DNA of 36,420 bases from positions 1-36,420 of the forward strand of contig NZ_JACJKX010000016.1 of the NCBI RefSeq assembly GCF_016901835.1. Reading direction: 5' to 3'. Origin of the DNA: Parasutterella secunda. Its GTDB lineage: Bacteria; Pseudomonadota; Gammaproteobacteria; Burkholderiales; Burkholderiaceae_F. A model generated the notes under the pieces. That model was given only the letters and a program-made list of their open reading frames with translations. It did not search any database and was not told the origin of the DNA. A program made the translations under genes and the position numbers. Positions 16,931 through 25,037 of this stretch are shown here, piece after piece (the first letter of the stretch is position 1; the number at the start of each line of letters is the position of its first letter).

Positions 16931-17350
16931 ATGAAAAACTATCTTCCGATTTACGCCAATGCTTCCAAACTGCGCTCGATGGGCAATGCCTATATTGTGC
17001 GTTCGCTTGAGAAGGCCGGTTTGAAAGGGATCGTGCCGAGTCACGGTGATGTGATGAATCTGCTTTTTAGAAAAGGGATTTGCAACATGACTGAGCTTGC
17101 CCGAGAGGTCAGACGAACCAGATCGACCATGACTGTTTTGGTGGATAAATTGGAACGGGAAGGTTATGTGAGCAAAAAGACTGATCCTGATGATAGTCGT
17201 GGAGTTTTGGTGGAGCTCACCGCAAAAGGGCGAGCATTGGAGCCGGTGTTTCAGGAAATTTCCGATGGCTTAAATGAGCTGATTGCTGATCGATTGAGTA
17301 AAGAGGAAATCGATCAATTGAATGCACTGCTTCAAAAATGTGTTGATTAA
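16931..17350 (+). CDS. MarR-family transcriptional regulator
   Basis: A 139-residue MarR protein with the family winged helix core: recognition helix region NMTELAREVRRTRSTMTVLVDKLE (split here as NMTELAREVRRTRS and TMTVLVDKLE, about 50-76) and the wing KKTDPDDSRGVLVELTAKG. It probably represses itself and the following cupin gene, because both are preceded by the same GTTCGATATCGAA palindrome. The ligand is unknown. Confidence 0.92.
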   Translation: MKNYLPIYANASKLRSMGNAYIVRSLEKAGLKGIVPSHGDVMNLLFRKGICNMTELAREVRRTRSTMTVLVDKLEREGYVSKKTDPDDSRGVLVELTAKGRALEPVFQEISDGLNELIADRLSKEEIDQLNALLQKCVD

Positions 17351-17401
17351 TTAAATCGGTGAAGTTTCAAAAACGGGACTTCACAATTTTTAGCTTTAAT
17401 G

Positions 17402-17415
17402 GTTCGATATCGAAC
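17402..17415. promoter_or_regulatory. Second MarR operator copy upstream of the cupin gene
   Basis: GTTCGATATCGAAC is a perfect 14-bp palindrome that contains the same 12-bp core as the site at the marR promoter, 16 bp before the cupin ATG. It sits in the marR-cupin gap, implying a second, independently regulated promoter. Confidence 0.75.
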
Positions 17416-17430
17416 AAAAAGGAGAGAAAA

Positions 17431-17817
17431 ATGAGTAACTATCAATCTTTTCATCTGGATATGAATGCCGGTCGTACGGAATTGCATAATGCTTTGGCTT
17501 TGACCGGAGCAGAAGTGTCTTTAAACAATCTGCCTGCAGGTGTGAGTATTCCGTTTGTTCATGCTCATACGCACAATGAAGAACTCTATATTGTGCTCGC
17601 AGGGAAAGGTACGTTCTTTATCGATGGCGAGGAATTTGAAGTGAAAGAAGGCGATTGCCTTCGTGTGGATCCCAAAGCTCAACGCTGCCTGAAAGCGGCT
17701 GATGATTCTGCACTTCGCTACTTGTGCATGCAAACACGAGCCAACAGTTTGGAAGGTTTTACGATGACCGACGGTGTTATTTCTGAGGAATTTGCCAAAC
17801 CGTCCTGGTTGAAATAA
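17431..17817 (+). CDS. Small cupin-domain protein
   Basis: A 128-residue single cupin barrel. Metal-ligand motif 1 is visible as HAHTHNEELY with the G(X)5-like continuation, and motif 2 as GDCLRVDPKAQRC; note that the usual motif 2 histidine is replaced (PKAQRC). Start at 17431 is set by GGAG 7 nt upstream; an upstream in-frame start would run through the operator. It is probably an enzyme or small-molecule sensor induced by the MarR ligand. The reaction is unknown. Confidence 0.88.
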   Translation: MSNYQSFHLDMNAGRTELHNALALTGAEVSLNNLPAGVSIPFVHAHTHNEELYIVLAGKGTFFIDGEEFEVKEGDCLRVDPKAQRCLKAADDSALRYLCMQTRANSLEGFTMTDGVISEEFAKPSWLK

Positions 17818-17836
17818 TTTGTCTTCAGCTATTCGA

Positions 17837-17865
17837 AAAAGAGGGGGCACGTAGCTTCCTCTTTT
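17837..17865 (+). terminator. Terminator after the cupin gene
   Basis: AAAAGAGG/CCTCTTTT form an 8-bp stem about 20 bp after the stop codon, ending in TTTT. Confidence 0.65.
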
Positions 17866-17946
17866 GCCTTGAAAATCAATGCAAAATCAGGGAAAATCTT
17901 GCCTTGCTGACTCAATGAGATTCGTTTCTTTGAAAGGATTTCTGGT

Positions 17947-19110
17947 ATGACGCAAAGTAAGACGATCGGTCAATTCTTATCCTCAATCCCGCCTGAAAAT
18001 ACCGCTACTCGGGCCGCTTTTTTCTTAGCCGGTTTCATAATGGCCGTTTGGGCCTCTATGGTGCCTTTTGTTAAATTAAATCTATCTCTCGATGAGGCAC
18101 ATTTAGGAGCTCTGCTTTTGTGTGTCGGGCTGGGAGCCTTGGTCGTGATGCCTTTTTGCGGAGGCATTGTGGCGAAAAGGGGGGCAAGGTTTTTGCTTCG
18201 ACAAGCATTATTTGCCATTCCGGTGATTCTCTTTGCGATTAACTTTTCTACCAATACCATTCTCACGGCTTGTTTGCTTTTTCTCTTCGGAATGATTTTC
18301 GGTTCCGTTGATGTTTCCATGAATGTCCATGCGGTGGAGGTGGATCGCCGAAGTGAAAAGCGCTTGATAGCGGGTTTTCACGCTTTGTATTCTTTAGGAA
18401 GTGTTGTTGGGGCCTTGGCCATGGCGGGGCTGCTCAATGTGGGTGTAGAACTTTTGATCGCTGTCGGTGCTTTGTTGGTCGTTTGCCTTTTGATTTGGCT
18501 TTTTGCCTCGCCTAAGCTTTTAAGTGATGCCGGCAAAGCCCAGGGACCGACCAAGTCATTTGTCATCCCCAGAGGATTTGTTTTGTGGTTGGGGCTTATC
18601 TGTTTGCTTCTTTTCATGATCGAAGGCGCTGTTTTGGATTGGGGCGGTGTTTTTCTGGTTGAAGAGAAAAAGGCGGCAATTGAAAACGCAGGTCTGGCCT
18701 TTGCGGCTTTTTCAACCGCAATGACCATCATGCGCCTTTTAGGAGACAAGCTGATCGCTTCGGTGGGGCCAAGAGCTTGTGTGCGTTACGGTTGTCTTTT
18801 GGGGGCGGCGATGCTCGCAGGGTGCGTCTTTTTTGCCAATCCCTGGCTGGTCATCGCACTCTTTTTTGTTTTGGGGATAGGGCTGGCTAACGTGGTGCCG
18901 ATCGCTTTTGCGAGTACGGCCGATCAAAACGAAATGCCGATGAGTTTGGCATTGGCAGCTGTGACCACTTTGGGTTATGCAGGGCAGCTCACAGGGCCTG
19001 CACTGATCGGTTTTGTGGCTAAAGCCTCAAGTCTGTCTTTTGCTTTTGCAATGCTTGCGGCATTTTTGGTAATTGTTTCTTTTTCCAGTAATATTTTTCG
19101 AAAGAAATGA
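17947..19110 (+). CDS. MFS transporter (YbjJ-like)
   Basis: A 387-residue major facilitator with about 12 membrane segments. The first half shows the ALVVMPFCGGIVAKRGAR loop (motif A position) and the GMIFGSVDVSMNVHAVEVDRR segment (split: GMIFGSVDVSMN, VHAVEVDRR) characteristic of the YbjJ/fucose-permease-like branch. GAAAGGA precedes the ATG. The substrate is unknown. The CreA-like lipoprotein gene follows after 16 bp, so the two are probably co-transcribed. Confidence 0.88.
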   Translation: MTQSKTIGQFLSSIPPENTATRAAFFLAGFIMAVWASMVPFVKLNLSLDEAHLGALLLCVGLGALVVMPFCGGIVAKRGARFLLRQALFAIPVILFAINFSTNTILTACLLFLFGMIFGSVDVSMNVHAVEVDRRSEKRLIAGFHALYSLGSVVGALAMAGLLNVGVELLIAVGALLVVCLLIWLFASPKLLSDAGKAQGPTKSFVIPRGFVLWLGLICLLLFMIEGAVLDWGGVFLVEEKKAAIENAGLAFAAFSTAMTIMRLLGDKLIASVGPRACVRYGCLLGAAMLAGCVFFANPWLVIALFFVLGIGLANVVPIAFASTADQNEMPMSLALAAVTTLGYAGQLTGPALIGFVAKASSLSFAFAMLAAFLVIVSFSSNIFRKK

Positions 19111-19126
19111 GCAAAAAGGTTTGGTT

Positions 19127-19624
19127 ATGAAATTGTCTAAGTTGAAATCGGTTTTGTTGATTGCAGCAGGAGTTTTTGCCCTAAGCGGCTGCGGCCAAGA
19201 AGATGTGGGCGATGTCTCTTTAGGAATTTTCACATTAAAGGACATCAAAATTAACCGCTTTGTCGATCCGGTTGTGACAGGGGTGACCTGCCACGTCTCC
19301 AGTATTGAGGCTAATTTGGCTTTAAGTGACCCGTCCAACAACTCCATTGAGTGTCACCTTACAGGCCCTATTACGCGTGAGATGATTGATCAAATCGATA
19401 AAAGCAAAGACGGTGAAGTGATTTTTACACGATCCAAGAGCGTGCTTTTAAAGAATATGAAGATTCGCCGCATTTATGATGAGCAAGCTCAGACGCTTTT
19501 GTACGTGGCTTATTCCACCAAAGAGACAAGCGGTAGCTTCCATCATTCACTTTCGGCTATTCCGCTTTACGGTACCGGAGGCTATATCAAGCCTTTGCCG
19601 AAAGTTGAAAATTCCACTAAGTGA
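19127..19624 (+). CDS. CreA-family lipoprotein
   Basis: A 165-residue protein with a lipoprotein signal peptide (lipobox LSGC, Cys22) followed by a CreA-like domain: IKINRFVDPVVTGVTCHVSS, a central SDPSNNSIECHLTGPI and a late YDEQAQTLLYVAYSTK. CreA proteins are conserved exported proteins of unknown function. The start is at 19127, where the signal peptide begins; the open frame extends upstream into the MFS gene but without an appropriate start. Confidence 0.85.
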   Translation: MKLSKLKSVLLIAAGVFALSGCGQEDVGDVSLGIFTLKDIKINRFVDPVVTGVTCHVSSIEANLALSDPSNNSIECHLTGPITREMIDQIDKSKDGEVIFTRSKSVLLKNMKIRRIYDEQAQTLLYVAYSTKETSGSFHHSLSAIPLYGTGGYIKPLPKVENSTK

Positions 19625-19710
19625 CAAAAATAAGTCGGGTTGATTACGAAAAGCCTGAAAAATATTAAAAATCAACACTCTTTCTCCCACTTTACCGTCA
19701 AAATGAGTTA

Positions 19711-19753
19711 TTCAGAGTTATCCACAGAAAATGTGAATAACTCTGAACTTTTT
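19711..19753 (+). terminator. Terminator hairpin containing two DnaA-box sequences
   Basis: TTCAGAGTTAT pairs with ATAACTCTGAA (11 bp) with an inner CACA/TGTG extension, followed by TTTTTT: a good intrinsic terminator for the MFS-CreA operon. The stem contains TTATCCACA (19718-19726) and, on the other strand, TTATTCACA (19732-19740). Both fit the DnaA box consensus TTATNCACA. Confidence 0.75.
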
Positions 19754-19827
19754 TAAAGAAAACTCAAGTGGAACATGAGCTTAACGCATTGCTTAAAAAA
19801 GAGGCATTCGTGGGAAATACGTTTGCG

Positions 19828-20220
19828 TTAACGAACCTGACCGCGGTAGCGTCCGGTGTTGTCATAAAAACGCCCGTTGGTGTCTTCCCGACCTAAGTAG
19901 CGGCCGGAACTGTCGTAGTGGCGACCATTGGAATCGATTCGACCTTGGTAGCGGCCCGTGCTGTCGTAGACCCGTCCATTACTATCCATTCGACCTTGAT
20001 AGCGACCGGCGCTGTCATATCGGCGACCGTTCGGATCAATGCGGCCTTGGTAGCGTCCGGTATTGTCATACATCCGCCCATTGTCAATCCGGCCTTCATA
20101 GCGTCCGGAATCATCATAATAACGGCCGTCGTGATGAGAAAAACCATGACCGTGAGCCCAGGCGGAAACGGACAGTAAGATCGTAAAGAAAGACGTTAAA
20201 AGATAAATCAGAGCTTTCAT
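19828..20220 (-). CDS. Secreted 17-residue tandem-repeat protein
   Basis: A 130-residue protein with a Sec signal peptide (1-22, ending AWA) and a His-rich start (HGHGFSHHD). Six tandem units of the form GRxYDxxGRYxGRxDxN fill residues 32-130, nearly identical in spacing (17 residues, 51 bp). The GRYxGR half-motifs recur, so each unit is itself pseudo-twofold. The protein is strongly polar and lacks cysteine and membrane segments after the signal. I recognise the repeat style from uncharacterised secreted proteins but know no function. The 51-bp DNA periodicity makes copy-number change between strains likely. Confidence 0.8.
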   Translation of the reverse strand: MKALIYLLTSFFTILLSVSAWAHGHGFSHHDGRYYDDSGRYEGRIDNGRMYDNTGRYQGRIDPNGRRYDSAGRYQGRMDSNGRVYDSTGRYQGRIDSNGRHYDSSGRYLGREDTNGRFYDNTGRYRGQVR

Positions 20221-20280
20221 TTGGGGCTACCTCTTGCTTTTGAGATTAAGGCTACACTGAAAGATAGCTATTGGAAAGAA

Positions 20281-20313
20281 AAAAGCCGAACAACGCAAGG
20301 TCATTCGGCTTTT
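20281..20313 (-). terminator. hemL terminator
   Basis: A perfect 10-bp stem AAAAGCCGAA/TTCGGCTTTT with T-runs on both strands, between the hemL stop and the repeat-protein gene. Confidence 0.85.
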
Positions 20314-20331
20314 AATCAGAACGAGAAAAAA

Positions 20332-21618
20332 CTACATCGCTGCAACTTTGGCAAAAGCTACTTTAGCGGCTTTTATCGTTTCCTCAATGACTTCATCGGT
20401 ATGAGCGATGGAGACAAAACCCGCCTCGAATACGGACGGAGCGAAATAAACGCCTTGATCCAACATGCTATGGAAAAACACGTTGAAACGCTTCGTGTCA
20501 GACTTCATCACATCGTTAAAGCCTTCGGGGCATTTATCAAGGAAATAAAGCCCGAACATGCCGCCAACGCTTTGCGCGCAGAAAGCAACACCGGCTTCTT
20601 TAGCTGCTGCGGTCAATCCTTCAACAAGTTTCTTCGTCTGTTGAGAAAGACGCTCGTAGAAACCGGGCTCCTGAATCAATTGCAGCGTTTTCAAACCGCA
20701 GGCAACGGCCACGGGGTTACCCGACAAGGTACCGGCTTGATACACGGGGCCGCAGGGTGCGATTTTTTCCATGACGTCGCGTCTGCCGCCAAAGGCAGCC
20801 ACGGGCATGCCGCCGCCGATGACTTTACCGAACATGGTGATATCAGGCGTAACGCCGTAGAGGCTTTGAGCGCCCTGCAGCGCAACACGAAACCCCGTCA
20901 TCACTTCATCAACGATCAAAAGGGCACCGTATTGTGTGCAAAGTTCACGCATTGCATGAATAAATTCGGGCTTACCGGGCACCATGTTCATGTTACCGGC
21001 CACGGCTTCAACGATCACGCAGGCGATATCATCGCCGTATTGTTCGAAAACTTCTTTGAGTTGCTCGGGGTTGTTGTATTCCAAAACAAGGGTGTGTTCT
21101 GTTACACCGGCAGGAACGCCTGCAGAGCTCGGATTACCGAAAGTGAGCATACCGGAGCCCGCCTTCACTAAAAGGCTGTCACTGTGGCCGTGGTAGCAAC
21201 CTTCAAATTTGATGATCTTGTTGCGACCGGTGTAGCCGCGAGCCAAGCGAATGGCGCTCATTCCGGCTTCAGTGCCGGAACTGACAAGTCGCACCTCTTC
21301 GATAGAGGGGATGAGTTTTTTGATTTCTTCAGCAATCAGAATTTCTCGCTGCGTGGCGCATCCGAACGTAAGCCCCATATCAACGGCTTCATGCACCGCA
21401 CGGATCACTTCCGGGTTGTTATGACCCAAAATCATAGGGCCCCAGGAACCGATGTAGTCGATGTAGCGCTTGCCGTCTTCATCCCACATGTAGGGACCCT
21501 GGGCTTTTTTCATAAAGCGCGGTGCGCCGCCCACGGAGCCGAAAGCGCGCACGGGAGAATTCACTCCACCGGGAATGCTTTGACGGGCGCGCTCAAATAA
21601 AGAATCGTTCGTGTCCAT
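20332..21618 (-). CDS. hemL: Glutamate-1-semialdehyde 2,1-aminomutase
   Basis: A 428-residue PLP enzyme of the C5 pathway that converts glutamate-1-semialdehyde to 5-aminolevulinate for heme. It shows [12 protein letters not shown] (20-31), the cofactor segment [16 protein letters not shown] (113-128), the YHGHSD motif, the VDEVMTGFR Asp (236-244) and PLP lysine Lys265 in MFGKVIGGG. Full length and uninterrupted. It is flanked by its own terminator; its 5' end is 18 bp from the PagP-fusion gene stop, so it may be co-transcribed with that gene. Confidence 0.97.
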   Translation of the reverse strand: MDTNDSLFERARQSIPGGVNSPVRAFGSVGGAPRFMKKAQGPYMWDEDGKRYIDYIGSWGPMILGHNNPEVIRAVHEAVDMGLTFGCATQREILIAEEIKKLIPSIEEVRLVSSGTEAGMSAIRLARGYTGRNKIIKFEGCYHGHSDSLLVKAGSGMLTFGNPSSAGVPAGVTEHTLVLEYNNPEQLKEVFEQYGDDIACVIVEAVAGNMNMVPGKPEFIHAMRELCTQYGALLIVDEVMTGFRVALQGAQSLYGVTPDITMFGKVIGGGMPVAAFGGRRDVMEKIAPCGPVYQAGTLSGNPVAVACGLKTLQLIQEPGFYERLSQQTKKLVEGLTAAAKEAGVAFCAQSVGGMFGLYFLDKCPEGFNDVMKSDTKRFNVFFHSMLDQGVYFAPSVFEAGFVSIAHTDEVIEETIKAAKVAFAKVAAM

Positions 21619-21636
21619 TTTTCCTAGTCTCTTTTT

Positions 21637-22794
21637 TTAGAAAGCGTAACCGACACCCAAGTTAAAGCTTGTGTTGGCGGGTTTAAAGCGACCGTCCAAT
21701 TGCCCGTCTTCTCCGTACTTAACATTGCGGAAGAAGGGGAAGTTCACGGTCATGTCGCCTAAGACACGAAGGTGATCGGTGACTGCCCACGTAAAGCCGG
21801 TTTGAACCACAGGGTTGATGTTGTGTTCTTTGTAGTCAGCCTCGCCTCTGGACTTCAATTGCGAGTAAGCGGCACCGCCGCCGACATGCACGCGCATGGA
21901 GTCGAGCACTTCAAAGTGGTACTGAAGCATGAGGTTGGTGTTGGTTAAACGGTATTCGTTTACCTTCTGACCGCCCGACTTCAAATCATGATCGCTTTGT
22001 TGGTAGCTCAAATCCAATGCCCAATGGCGATCGAGGAATTGACGGATACCGAACTTGTAGCCGGACTCAGAGCTCAAGGTGAAACTGCCCGGGAAGTCAC
22101 CGTCACCGCTTGAAAGGTCGGTCTTCACCCAAGAGCCTTGAGCATACACTTCGGTGGTATTAGCCCAAGCGCTCGCTTTACTTTCAGGCCACGGGGCAAA
22201 ACGTCTGGCCTGATCGTCAAATTCGATCTTAGAGAAGAAGAAAAAGACGTTGGAGAACGGAATATATGTGGCGTACACATTAAACCAATCGGTTCCGGCG
22301 TTTACCAAAGGAAGCGGAACAGGAATAGGCAACCAATTGTAGTCTTGACGGAAAGTGACCCCGGCAGTGTAGCCGGCGCCTAAGTGAAAACCGGTGTTGG
22401 CGATGGGGTAGCGTGCCACCCATGCGTAACCCATAATCGGCTCGATTTCGTAGTGAGAGTCGCGGAAGAACATTAAATACATCATGCGTTCGTTGCCGCG
22501 TTCATCAATGATCCCGCGAGTAATACCGGCACCGAAGGGATAACCGTTTTCTTCATAACGGTTGTCATAATCCCAAGCGGGGTGGTTCGTATAGGCAGGA
22601 ATCAACAGGCCCGTGCGACCGTTTTCAATGAGGTCATGCATGCCATTTAATTGGTTACCGATAAAACCGGCATCCGGATAGGGGGAGGCGCCACCGGGCA
22701 AAGTCTCGACAAAGCTGTCAACAAAGCCTGCCTGGGCGGTGATTGTGGCCAAGGAGAGTGCGGTGGCCAAGGCAATCTTTTTCAGTGAGGGCAC
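21637..22794 (-). CDS. PagP-type palmitoyltransferase fused to a second outer-membrane beta-barrel
   Basis: A 385-residue protein starting at GTG (AAGGAG 6 nt upstream) with a signal peptide (1-22). Residues about 30-192 match the whole length of PagP, which transfers palmitate to lipid A: LLIPAYTNHPAWDYD carrying His71 (His33 equivalent), MFFRDSHYEIEP carrying Asp112-Ser113 (Asp76-Ser77 equivalent), and FHLGAGYTAGVTFRQDYNWLP (split: FHLGAGYTAGVT, RQDYNWLPIPVPLP). PagP normally stops there. After a linker (193-212) a second set of alternating strands (213-385) follows and ends in LGVGYAF, the classic terminal beta-signal of an OmpW/OmpX-like barrel. It is therefore a predicted double barrel in one chain. 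Confidence 0.85.
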   Translation of the reverse strand: MPSLKKIALATALSLATITAQAGFVDSFVETLPGGASPYPDAGFIGNQLNGMHDLIENGRTGLLIPAYTNHPAWDYDNRYEENGYPFGAGITRGIIDERGNERMMYLMFFRDSHYEIEPIMGYAWVARYPIANTGFHLGAGYTAGVTFRQDYNWLPIPVPLPLVNAGTDWFNVYATYIPFSNVFFFFSKIEFDDQARRFAPWPESKASAWANTTEVYAQGSWVKTDLSSGDGDFPGSFTLSSESGYKFGIRQFLDRHWALDLSYQQSDHDLKSGGQKVNEYRLTNTNLMLQYHFEVLDSMRVHVGGGAAYSQLKSRGEADYKEHNINPVVQTGFTWAVTDHLRVLGDMTVNFPFFRNVKYGEDGQLDGRFKPANTSFNLGVGYAF

Positions 22795-22961
22795 AATGTG
22801 CTCCTTATCAATCAGTTAACTTTAGGAAAATGCTCAATTATTTCATGTTTTGTCGGCTTTCTCCACCACAAAATGCCGAAAGATCTGCCCCGAGCCACCT
22901 TGACCGGTTCCAAATAACCGAATGCCTTGGTTGAGAGCAAGACTTTTGACGAATTTTTGCT

Positions 22962-22991
22962 TTGACACTGTCTGATTTTTGGGATGATAGT
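22962..22991 (+). promoter_or_regulatory. Candidate promoter for the solute symporter gene
   Basis: TTGACA at 22962-22967 and GATAGT at 22986-22991, spaced 18 bp, about 80 bp upstream of the symporter ATG. Confidence 0.4.
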
Positions 22992-23072
22992 TGCTTGTAC
23001 CGACACGATTTTGAAGAATCTTTTTCGATAGAATCAAGCATTCTCCCTTTAATCGACTGTTGAAAGAACGCA

Positions 23073-24416
23073 ATGCTAAGTGCTTTATTGTCTTTGTACA
23101 TTCTGTTGTTAATCGCTTTGAGTGTTTACCGCTCAAAAAAGGCTAAAACGGAAAATGCGGCCAGTTTTTTAACGGCCGGCGCAAGCGCCGGGACGCTTTT
23201 ATGTGCTTTGTCACTTGTGAGCACCATTATCGGGGGATCGGCCACATTAGGGATCGGCACCTTGGCTCAAAAGATCGGTGCGGCCGCTTTTTGGTGGTTG
23301 GGAGTCGGGGCCATCGGTCTGTTCATACACGGTTGGTTGATCGCTCCTGTAATCCGTTCAACCGGGGCCTGTACTTTACCGGATGTGTTGGGAAGATTGG
23401 TTGGGTCAACTGCCAGACGGTGGAGTGCCTTCATTATCGTGGTCAGTTGGGTTGGGGTGGTAGCGGCTCAATTTACTGCCATGCGAACGCTTTTGGCGGA
23501 TATTTTGCCTGCCTCTCAAGGTGAGATATTTTATTTGGTGCTCGCTATTGCCATTGTTTTGCATACGGCTTTGGGCGGACAAAAGGCGGTTTTGCGTACC
23601 GATGCCATGCAAACCGTGCTCTTAACCGGCGGTTTTGTCTCTGCGGCATGGTGGTGTGTGACGCGTGCGGGTATCGATTGGAAGGCAATTGATCCGGTAC
23701 CTTTTAATGATTCTTTCGGAGCATGGGACTGGATTAAGCTCTCGCTTTTAGTCGGTGTGACTTATATTGTGGGGCCCGATATTTTCTCAAGAACCTTTGC
23801 AGCCTCCAGTTCCCGATCCGCGTCACAGGGCGCCTGGATGGGGGCAGTATTGCTCATGTTTTTTGCTGTGGTGATCACGCTTTTGGCAATGGGTAATTTG
23901 TCTGCATCAAACCCCTTGTCCGGATGGCTCGCCGAGAGCTCTGCAATGCCCTCGGTCATAAAAATTGCTCTGGCTTTGGGCCTTTTGAGTGCTCTGGCAG
24001 GCTCGGCCGATACGGTTTTACTGTCGGCGGCGGGAATTGTTGAAAAAGACCTTCTCAATGGAGATCAATCGATCCGATTGCGCAGACTGATTGCGCTTTT
24101 TGGTTTTGGAGCGGTTTTTCTGACCTATCAATCTTCGGACATTATCGGCTGGCTTTTATATGCTTATGCCCTTTTTGTACCGGGTGTGGCCGTGCCCTTA
24201 CTGGTGGTATTGCTCAGAAAACGTTCGCTAGTCAATGCTCGCCTGTGGCTCGCCGGAGCGGTCATCGGCGGTTTGTTGGGACTGGCGGGCAACCTGACGG
24301 GATGGCCTCTGGCTATCGCAGGCGTAGCGGTTTCTGCGACATTTGCATGGGTTTCAGTCAAGTCCTCAGAAGTGCACTCTGTACTCATACCGAATGGAGA
24401 AAATTCGTTAAAATAA
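23073..24416 (+). CDS. Sodium:solute symporter family transporter
   Basis: A 447-residue SSS-family (SLC5-like) carrier with 12 or so membrane segments. Visible hallmarks: the first-helix unwound region after TLLCALSLVSTIIGGSATLG (split: LLCALSLVSTII, GGSATLGIG), the FTAMRTLLADILP segment, GVTYIVGPDIFSR (family pattern GPD..QR) and the late ALAGSADTVLLSAAG helix with Ser residues that usually bind Na+. The substrate is unknown. The divergent neighbour is the PagP fusion; rnpB starts 8 bp after the stop codon. Confidence 0.88.
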   Translation: MLSALLSLYILLLIALSVYRSKKAKTENAASFLTAGASAGTLLCALSLVSTIIGGSATLGIGTLAQKIGAAAFWWLGVGAIGLFIHGWLIAPVIRSTGACTLPDVLGRLVGSTARRWSAFIIVVSWVGVVAAQFTAMRTLLADILPASQGEIFYLVLAIAIVLHTALGGQKAVLRTDAMQTVLLTGGFVSAAWWCVTRAGIDWKAIDPVPFNDSFGAWDWIKLSLLVGVTYIVGPDIFSRTFAASSSRSASQGAWMGAVLLMFFAVVITLLAMGNLSASNPLSGWLAESSAMPSVIKIALALGLLSALAGSADTVLLSAAGIVEKDLLNGDQSIRLRRLIALFGFGAVFLTYQSSDIIGWLLYAYALFVPGVAVPLLVVLLRKRSLVNARLWLAGAVIGGLLGLAGNLTGWPLAIAGVAVSATFAWVSVKSSEVHSVLIPNGENSLK

Positions 24417-24423
24417 GTCCCTC

Positions 24424-24735
24424 GCAAAGTCCGCCACGACAATCGCGGGTACTTTCAGGTACACGAGGAAAGTCCGGACTCCACAGAGCACCGTAGCAGC
24501 TAACGGCTGCCTGCCGCAAGGTACGGATTAGAGCAACAGAGACGAGCCGACGTCAGGGTCGGGTGAAACGGGCAATCTCTACGGGGAGCAACATCAAATA
24601 GGCAACCGCTGATCCTGCTCGGGGAGGTTGCGGGTAGATGGCTTGAGGCAAGGCGTGAGTCTTGTCCTAGATGAATGATTGTCGGTCGAGAGGGTTTCTT
24701 CTCGAAACATAATCCGGCTTATCGGCGGGCTTTGC
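24424..24735 (+). ncRNA. rnpB: RNase P RNA, bacterial type A
   Basis: The catalytic RNA of RNase P. Diagnostic conserved blocks occur in order: GAGGAAAGTCCGGACTCC at about 24470, AGAGCAACAGAGACGAG, GGGTGAAACGG, AGCAACATCAAATAGGCAAC, TAGATGAATGATTGTC and AATCCGGCTTATCGGC near the 3' end. The ends are set by the perfect P1 helix GCAAAGTCCGCC (24424-24435) with GGCGGGCTTTGC (24724-24735, one G-U). At about 312 nt it is shorter than typical type A RNAs (350-400 nt), so some peripheral helices are reduced. Confidence 0.93.
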
Positions 24736-24896
24736 GCACTTCTGTTTGTCTTCCAATATCAGTCTTTTTGCCTTTAGCTAAAAACTTTTGATTTCCTATC
24801 CCGCCGCTCACATCTTTCGAGAGTAGGATTAACAGGCTAAAAACAAAATCATTACATTTCAGTTTGTTACCGTTCAACGATCTCTCGTTAGGTCGC
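24736..24896. other. Non-coding stretch after rnpB
   Basis: No supported gene. An open frame on the minus strand covers part of it but overlaps rnpB and the terminator and lacks any recognisable protein. Probably the 3' trailer of the rnpB precursor running to the terminator at 24897. Confidence 0.4.
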
Positions 24897-24946
24897 GCGC
24901 GGGTGAAGGTGTCGGTCAATGCTTTCATCCGCGCTTTTCTTTTTTA
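24897..24946 (+). terminator. Terminator for the rnpB transcript
   Basis: GCGCGGGTGAA pairs with TTCATCCGCGC (11 bp, one G-U) and is followed by TTTTCTTTTTTT. Orientation fits the plus-strand rnpB transcript, 160 bp beyond the mature 3' end. Confidence 0.7.
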
Positions 24947-24956
24947 GGAAAAAAAT

Positions 24957-24981
24957 CCCCGAAAGGGGAAACCTTTCGGGG
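24957..24981 (-). terminator. feo operon terminator
   Basis: A perfect 10-bp stem CCCCGAAAGG/CCTTTCGGGG followed by ATTTTTTT on the minus strand, about 55 bp after the feoB stop codon. Confidence 0.9.
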
Positions 24982-25037
24982 CAAGGTGGCGAAGTGGTGC
25001 CCAACTTCGCCTATCTCAGAGAAAGAAACAAGACTTT

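Noticed and set aside
19828-20130. 51-bp repeats as a CRISPR or satellite array
   Set aside because: The repeats are contiguous without unique spacers and keep the reading frame of a signal-peptide protein.
20221-21171. Long open frame on the plus strand opposite hemL
   Set aside because: It is antisense to the clearly conserved hemL and has no recognisable domain; the same holds for the frames opposite aldehyde dehydrogenase (3953-4459) and the porin (28278-29069).
24719-24928. 69-codon minus-strand frame next to rnpB
   Set aside because: It overlaps the rnpB 3' end and the rnpB terminator, and its composition is not protein-like.
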